Shown piece by piece: positions 51,301 through 60,300 of a stretch of DNA of 64,000 nt; within the stretch, counting starts at the first letter, position 1; each line of letters begins with the position of its first letter. The DNA is from Nomia melanderi (lineage: Eukaryota > Arthropoda > Insecta > Hymenoptera > Halictidae), in assembly GCF_051020985.1 (NCBI RefSeq), contig NC_135009.1, positions 12,780,606-12,844,605 of the forward strand. Direction: 5' to 3'. The translations under genes and the position numbers were made by a program. The notes below the pieces were generated by a model that saw only the letters and a program-made list of their open reading frames with translations, was not told the DNA's origin and did not search any database.

Positions 51301-54300
51301 CGAAAAACACGAACAACTCAATTAGCTGGATAAAGAGGGGGGCGCGCGGACTATCCGGGCGAAATAAAGAGCTTCGCCGGAAAGCCAGAGACAGAGGGAT
51401 GATAAAACGGCCGAGAGATTCAATGCGCATTGACGCGAGAACCGCCGTGACAAAAGGCTGAGGCATCCCCGCTTATTGTCGCCCCGGTGTGCGTGTAATT
51501 CCGCGCCGCTGTGTGAGCGGCCCGACACGTATGTCTGCGTGTAGGAAAGTACACTATATAACTACATTAGGGGTCGCAACCTTTCCCCGTAGCACGCGCC
51601 AGCTGGCTCATTGTTAAATTACGGCCCCACCGATATCTGTTTGTCAGCGGCGTAGAATCTCGATCGTAGAAATTTATTAACGCCGTTTAGCTCTTTGTAA
51701 TGCGATCACGTGACTGGGACTTGTTCGTTGATGCACAACGATGTTCCGTGTGAACTTAACGTTCGACTCTTCTGTTAGACACGCGATTTCATTTGAGAAG
51801 ATCGGTTGTACTGTTTCCTGTTTTCGAGAGGCTTCTCCGTGGGACAGGCACGACGAATTATCGGCAGATTTTCGAAACGAGTCAGTTTTGATTGCGAGTC
51901 GACGCCTATGGCAGGATCATCCTCTAATGTATTTACACGGGGTGGAGACAGCGCGGGGACGGTGTGTCGATGGGGTGAGATTTGTCACCCTGGCACACAG
52001 GACGATACGTGTCGTACACGGACCGCGTTTGTATCACCATTGTCATCCGAGCTGAAAGATTAAGCTAATTTCACACATGTCCGCCCGCTCCGCGCCATTC
52101 ACCTACATTCACGGTTGACAGTTGACAGTGTCGCGTGACATAATATGAAACTGTTCCCGACCGACGAACGGGCTGAATGGAAGACGGTCGAGTCGACGGC
52201 TATTATTCTCCTCGCAAATTAATATAACATTTGCAGCACGTTACTCGAACGCGTCACGCCTCGAGGATAATAACGAGCAACTGAAAAATATTCTCGGCTC
52301 CCGGGGGGGATCCGGTGAATTCCCCAATTACGAATATTGTTTATTTATTTAATACTGTATTATAAAACGACGAAACTGTGGAATAAACATATGAATTGTA
52401 GACGAATGATGTTAATTATTTGCAGTCAGAATGTGACTCTCAATCTTCACTTGATTTGAAAGAGCGAGAGGTATAAATCTTATATAAAATACAAAGCTTT
52501 GCATAGTGCGTCAGTGAAACACTGAAATAAAATAACTTTGTTCCGTAATTCATGTACGTTTCCTCGTTAGTTTCAAAAAATACCTATGCCTCATTAGAAA
52601 ACGTTGAATATTCCTATTAAGAAACTTTCGAGCGGAGACAGTTAAGTATAAGTCCAAGCACAAAAGAAAAAACGAGGCAGTAAAACAAAGATAAAGATCT
52701 ACAAAGGAAACGTGTCAATCTAAACTGTAGTCTGAATGTAAAGACATTAATAACCTATGATACATAAATCCTCGTTCCCAGGAAGCGACTAACGATGCTC
52801 AGCCGAAATCAAAGAAACGATCAGCACAGTTGTCCGTGGACGACGGTAACATCTGCGCGTCCCGCTCGATTAGTCGGCTTCTGTCCAGCCCGAACCTCCG
52901 AAACGCTCGCACACGCGTCGAAGAAGAAGATCCCGCCCACATCCTTCGAGGTTTACGATTACGCAACGTCCTACACATGTAGTACGAGGATGTTCACACG
53001 TGTCCTCTTCCCCGACGCGCTCGTAGGCATATTTTTCCCTCGGCCCTCGGGTTAGGTTCATCCCAGCCGGGACCTTTTTACAACCTGACGCGCGGACAAG
53101 TCCCCGGGACCGTGGTCCGGCTTCGATTTCGAGCGGGCGCATGGAACGCGCTCATTATCGGTCGACGTTCCGTGAGATTAGCGTTCGCAGCGCGTCGCCG
53201 AAAGAAGATCCGCGCGGATAACGGTGTCCGGCGCCAATGAAATAAAGACTTTACGATGGTCCCGCTTATTGCGATGTCAGAAGAAGTCGCCGAGAACGCG
53301 GCGGCGTGTAATGAGTCAATCTCCGAGCGTCATCATCGCCTCCTCGAAGACACTTCGAGGAACCTAGTGTCGGGCCACGACCGTAAACCGTTTAAATAGC
53401 TGGTAATCGCAGCCGAACGGCGAAATTTCGTGGACCTGGCTCTCGAGCGAGGCAAAGAGGAGTAAAGCGAAGGGGTTGAGTAGGGGGTCGAAGACGGGAC
53501 CGTGTAATTCGGCTGTGTAGCTTCGGCTCACGGTGCGCTCTTCATTCCCACGCGACCTCCGACCCCCGTGAGCCTCTTTCTTGCACGGTCTCATCTCTCC
53601 GCACCGAATAAGTCCCGAAAGAGAGAAAAAAGGACGCGGGCAATGGTAGGCGGATTCACGAGACGATCGTCGCGTCCGTGTCCCGGCCGGTGTTATTTGA
53701 CACAGTCCTAAACCCGATTCGCGCCACAAGCCGATCCTCGCTCTTCTTCTCCGCCGCGTCTTTTTCGCCGTTTTTTCTCCGCTGCCCCGACCCGCGCTCC
53801 CCTTTAACCCCTCTTTCTCTTGCGAGCTGCGAGGTTTTGTCTCGGAGTGCCCGTTCCCAAGCGGAGAACAAACGAGACGACGACCGCGCGCACAAACACG
53901 GACGCTCGCAGAGAACCACCGACGGACCGAACGCGGGCTTGTGCGCGTGCACGTTCCTGTGGTGTACGGAAACGAGTCTCGGGCGTGTGCGAGACTACTC
54001 GATGGACGAGTGGACACGTATACGCGGGGTCTCACGCGAAAATACACGTACACGCGCGTGAATACACGCACGAGAGGAAGCTGGCCTGTGCGAAAACGTA
54101 GGGAGCGTCGTCGTCGGTTGCGCGGACGTGTACGTGTGAACACGGACGAGGGCCGTGTGTGAAACTGCGAGAAGCGGGTGATCACGATTCCCAGAGCGGG
54201 ATTCAATTGAAAGAGTGGTCCGCGAATCTCTCGTGAAGATAAGGAGACCGGCCATTCAGGGAAGAATAGGAGCGTGGTGTGGAGGGTTAGAAAGACATTC

Positions 54301-57300
54301 GGCCACGAAAGACATCCCGGAGTCCGTCGAGAAGATAATGAACGACCCTTTGTATAAGTTACTCGATAAGGAGACCCGTTTTCTCAGGCGGTCGAACCTC
54401 GCTGGAATAAGTCGCCGATCGCAGCGTGTGAACGCGATTAACGCGATGACCGCCGAATTACCATTGATCAAAATTACGTAGAATCGAAAGGATCTTCTTA
54501 ACAAAGTGATTTCTCAAGCATTTGCTCTATTAACCTTCTTGAATCTTCTTTGACAAGGGTCAAAGTATTAACGAACGGTGATACGGTTGATCTTTTACCA
54601 AGTTTCGAGAACGTATTCTCGCGATAACCTGCAGTGTCAAGGGTAGCTATGAACGACCCCCGTAACGACACTAAATCGAATTCCGCATCGCGCATACGTT
54701 TCCACGTTGCCGAAGAGCATTACCCTCGCGCACGTACCTCCGCGAGGACAAAATAGACGCAACAGCCGTACGTGCCGCGAGACGACAACACGTTTCTGGG
54801 TGTACGTGTTTATTCTTCCATCTGTCATCGTACACTGCTCTAAATATTGTGAGTTACGGTGGTCGAAAATCGTCCGACGATCGAGGAACCCTGTAGAGAT
54901 CACGAAGAAAGATTCAAACTAATTGTAACGGGTCATAGGCGTTTCGAAGGCTCGGCGTGTCATCTAGTTCCCGTGAGATCATCACTGCTAACGCGGACCA
55001 CTCGAGATACCAGGGAAGCCACCGTCCCGGGAAAAGTGGTCCTGAGAAACCAGAGAAGCCGAGACCGTAAAAAATCACTGCTCTCTCAAGAGTATCGGCG
55101 AGAAGAGAGCAACGTTGTTACGCTTCAGGGCGTTACAGATAAGTGTAAGCTTCGTATCGATTTTATTACCGTCGATCGCTCGATGCTCCGTGAAGGTTCT
55201 CGCGCGTCACTCATGCGACCGCCGTAAAACCCAGGCGTCCCGGTACACAAACAATCGCGGATTACCGAACGATCGTAAAACCGCGTTCGTCGCCGGCAAT
55301 AAATCTCGCGCGCGCGCGCCCGCGCGAATTGCGTACCGACTTATTTCCGATGTATCTCCGCGGCGAGCCGATCCCGCAACGACGGGAACAAGGATAAGCG
55401 TTTCTCTGGAAGCGGTCTGTCGGTAATTTAATCGCCTGCCTCGTAGTCGTTACGATCGCGGCCGGTTTTATGCAAAATTATGCGTCGGTCCTGCTCCAAT
55501 GAAAATTCGCATACCTACGCACACGTCATGCCATTTCGTAGCCGATGCGGCAGAACGCGGTGCAGCGGCAACAACGTGGCAGCCGCGCTAATGCGATAGA
55601 CGTGTGCCGGAGGGGGTAGTGTCGTGTGCGGTGTGTCGTGTGTCGTGTGTAAGAGGTTTTCCTCCTCCGGCGTTGTCGCAACGTCGTCGACTAGAAGTGG
55701 CAGCGGAGACGAGGTAGGAGAGGACGGGGCACGGAAAGGAACGAGGAAAGGAAAGGTAACGAGGGGGCAAAAGAAAGACGGAGGAGCAGGGACAGAGGGA
55801 AAGCCGCCTTCGCCGAGCGACGGAGAGAGCCGGAGAGAGAAAAAAGAAGGAAATCTGTAGAGCTAATTCGCGTGCGAGATAACGCGGTGGCCGAGTAAGG
55901 TTGTGTGTGCTATCGTTGAAATGGTCTCCGTCGAGTCACGGAGGGGGTTGGTCAGGGCAGGGAAAGGCCACTGTCGACTTATGCCAGGGGGTGGTAAGAT
56001 GATCTTATCGCGTCCTCTCTCCCTCTCCCTGTCCTTCCTCCTTCATTTTTTCCTCGGCCGCCTCTCCGTTCTCTCGCTCCCACCCTCGGCAACCACTTTT
56101 ATCCCCTCCCCACCCCTGATGACAATATCGCGTGGCCAGCGAGATAACCGCTCGTGTCATTCCTACATCGACTACCTACTTCTCAGTCCGACTAACACCG
56201 AGCGGGTTCCTCGTGCGATCGGTGTACTCTCCCCGGTAGGGACACTTTCCGCGCCGCACGAGAGCCCCGAGGAGGTATACGAGTACACGGGCCGGGGGCC
56301 GATTGTCATCAGGAAAAATCCGTACGCCTCGGACACCGAGGAAATGAGAATGGAAGTTATTATGTTACAGGAACAGGGGGGAGGCGCCCTGACGTTATCG
56401 CCGATTCGATTCCCTTTAATACTGGATTCATTAGACTTTTATCAGATCCTTCGCGGCCCGACCGCGGCGAGTTCGAACTATCTGTCAGGCCGCGAAGTAC
56501 GTTACATCTAAATTGTCCCGCGACCGCGAGCCACGGTTCCCAGCGGCCGGATCCGTTCTCCTCGGCCGCGATGGACGCGAACGTTTCGCCGGGCGGGCAT
56601 TACTTTGTCGCGCCTCTCCGCCTCGGCTTCCACAAACACCGGCTTCGTGCAGGGTCGATGCTTACGTGACCAGCACGCAAAATTTACATGAGAAAGTACA
56701 TTATCGGGCGGCAGGTTTTTTCAGCGAGTCACAGGAGGCGTCAGATCGATTATAATCCCGGAATTCTGGCCCAGTTCAATGGAAGGCGAGTTCGCGAACT
56801 GACCAGCGAAAAGTGATGGCAACGTTGACGGGAGTAAAGTGCCGCTGCTAGGGGCGGCGGCGTCGGCCGCGGTGCCGGTGGTGGTGGTCGTCGTGGTGGT
56901 GGAATGACGTTGCGGGAAATGAGTCTCGTAAAACAATGCCAGACACGCGAACACCTCGGGAAAGTGGCCCCGAGTCCACCTTCCAGCAATCGCGGACTCG
57001 CTTCTGAATGCACGTTCCACATCATCTCCGCCGCTGTCCTCGACATTAATTAATCCCTTATCGATACATCTCTCGCGATCCCGGTGTCGCGTGTCCATCG
57101 CGCTGCCGCGTGTATTTCGAATTAAATGTTATCCGTCGACCGAAATCCCTTTCTCCACGCGTGAAGCGCGTCGAACGTTTTGCAGAAAGGGTGAAAACAA
57201 ATCCGGCGGAACGCGAAAACAACGAAACCGGCGTTCACGCGCGAGGGTTCATGCGCGGACACGTTTGCTCATCCGTCACGGCACTCGTTCGCTTTTACTT

Positions 57301-60300
57301 CGCACGCGTGATCCTCGGGGACTCGTTTCTCTTCTTTTCTCACGTTCGCCGGCGTCGCGAGAACCATCGCAATGAAGGACAGTGTTAGGCTTAATAAACT
57401 CTTCCAGGCGAACGTCGGAAGAGCTTTCTTTATCCCTGCATCGCTGGGACCACCTTCTTCATTAAAACCGTTATCGTGCACGCTAGTCGCTCCGGAACGA
57501 TGGTGTAGTTAGACACCTAATCATACGCGCATCGCTATGCATCAGTTTGACCGTCGCACGACGGTTTACCGGCCCGCGAGGGAAACTTTCTAGGAAATCG
57601 TGCTCGTTACGCGACGCCCGACGTTGCGCGACACCGGTAACGAGCCACTGTGCCAATATCGTCTATCGAGTTCGATGCGGATGTAATGCACCGTCGCGGC
57701 CGAAGAAACTGTTCCCCGCGTAATAAACGTTTTCCATTCCCGAACTTCCGGCGCCGCTTTTCACTCGGAACATCGCGACTGATTCGTTCCCCGACGAAAT
57801 AAACGGAAACGTACCGGGTCGAATAAAATTCCGCTCCCTCCTCCCGCCTCCTTCTCTTCCTCTTCTTTCCGCCGATGGAGCTTTCGTTCGCATCGATGAG
57901 AACAAGACCCGTGTGTATTCGACACGAATCCTTTTCAGCTGAACGGAATACCGCCGACGAATATACGTTCTGCTCTCCCGGCCGCGCCGGCATCCAGGCA
58001 AATCGCACGCCTCGCTCGCGCCGGCACGACGTGTCAGCCGCATTCAGGCGCGACACCGGTTACCTGTCTGCCGGCGCGACCCCGCGCAGAAGCCGGTCCT
58101 CCAGTCGATTCGCAATCGCAGGGCTCTCTCGCGCTCTTAAGGGTACGCGTCCGTTCGAGAGTGAAACTGTCGTGCGTTGCTCTCGAAAGAATTTCTCGCT
58201 GGCGGATACTGTCTCGAGGGCGACGATCAGTTGGACGATTCTCTGGAAGAGTCGCTCTGAACGCAGTACGCGCTTGCAATCGTGTTCTCGACAGCAATTC
58301 GAAATGGTTCTATAAGGTCGCGTGATATGATATGTCGGATTTTTCTTACTAATCAAGGTTTGTATACCTGTTTTTGCTGTTCCTTGGTCTTTCATGTAAC
58401 CTTTCGAATAGTTTCATTGTCGATCGTTAGAGTAACTTTTGCAAAAAAGTTTTTCCAAATTCTATTCAACGGTGATCTGCGAAATTTCGTTTCGGTGATG
58501 TTTCTATGCGAAGTGAGAATGTCGATAATCATTCTAAACATGTGGAATGTATCAAAGGAGTATATTCATCAAAAACACGTTGGCAAAAGTGTATCGAACA
58601 GAATAGAGTATATCTTGATTGAAACGACTTTTAGAATATCAAATAAGGTTTCTTTTCTCCCGCAGAACCCGACGTTTCATATTACTCGATGTTTTAAAAT
58701 GGACACCCAGCTTAACTCGTTCTCTCGCAAGACCCCGTCGACCAATCGAGAAAAGGGCGACGTCGAACGACCGCGAATCGACGGCATTCGTTCCCCGTTT
58801 TCACGGTAACCGGCGTGCATTTATCGCCGATAGTGGAAAGGAATCGCGATAGTTGGCACGACGAATGCTTAATTAAATGACAAGTTGGCGGCGATATAAT
58901 CGGCCGATTGTTCGGGTGCAACAAGAATGGCCGGCTTATCGGGCGTGCGTGCCTCTGAACGGCAACAAGCGTCGGCCGGAAGCCTGAATCGCGTACGAAC
59001 GAAGACGATTTCCATCGATCTTCGACGATCGCGGGGCCAGGTGGTGCGTTATCGACGCTGGTAATCGAAGAACGCGGAAAGACACGTTCCTGGCGCGGCG
59101 GTGGATTGCGCAGGAGAATTATTCAGCCGTCGAGGCCCGATTGTTCGGCGTTACAGCGGGTGGAAACGCGGAGGGATCCAACGGCGTGTGTCGATGCGTT
59201 CGTCGGTCCGTCGCGGCTGATTGGCCGCGTTTGTTTCAGGCCGGCCTGATTGCGCGCCGCGCCGGAAACCGCAAACAAATGACAAATAGCCGAGCCGATC
59301 GTTAATTGGCGGAGGCGGGAGTCGGGAGAAGAAAAGAGCGAAGGAAGACTTGCCGAGTTATTGCTGCATCGGGACCGGCGGGGGAAAGGAGCGGAGGCTG
59401 GAAGAAAAGGGTGAAGAGGAAAACCCGAAGAAGGAACGGAGACGATTGTTCGTACTCTCTGTTATCGGATTTGCATGGCCGCGTGCAGTTATTCGAGAGC
59501 GCATTGTTGGCATTTTAATTCATACGGCTGGAATCGATCACGTCCGGCCGTCCAATAACCGCGCACGCCGCACTTCCCGAAGCATGGCGTCACCCCGCGT
59601 TAAGATTCCACGACTCTTCGTGTCATTGGCTCGCTCGTCATCCTTCCTCTCTCCCTTTCCCGTCTCTCGAAATCGCGCGGACTAATTAACTCGCCAGAGC
59701 ACGTCGATCGTCTAGTTAGCCGCGAAAGCGGCCGTTTGCCGGGAAAAATATTCAAAGCACTCGGAATTGATCGCGTGACCGTCAAACGTATCATGCATAC
59801 GTTGTATTTATATGCAGGACGCCGGGAATGTCGCGGGAAATCATTCGAATACCATGTCACCCGCGATTTCTGGAAATCATCCGGATCCTAGCGACCGACG
59901 AAATAAACCGGAACGATCCGCTGCGCTCGAGGACGGAGGATTTTATTATTCGTGACACGCGGATCGTGAAGGAAGACGCTTTTAATTGGGACTGTCCGGG
60001 GGTGGAAACCCTGGGGAACGTTTCGAGACGAAGAAGAAGAAGAAGAAGAAGAAGAAGAAGAAGAGGTGGGATCGGAGGTAGCAGGAGTCTCCCGCAAGAC
60101 GAGAATGGACTGACCTACCTTAGGATCATCCGATCTATTCAAGCTCCTTATTCAATCGTACCCTCTCAGGATGCGAGACAAAAGCACCGATGAAACAGAA
60201 CCTCTCCCCCCCGGTGCCCGCGGCCCACGCGGCGCTCAGCGCGTATGTTTCTTTGGCTTTGTCTCCTCTCGGATACGACTTCCGGTGCCGCGGCTAGACG

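Noticed and set aside
53364..54206. 280-codon minus-strand open frame
   Set aside because: Dominated by Arg, Ser and Thr and derived from CG/GT-rich low-complexity DNA; no recognisable motif.
59828..60193. Open frame with an Arg run over the AAG repeat
   Set aside because: The run is the microsatellite translated; the flanks have no motif.
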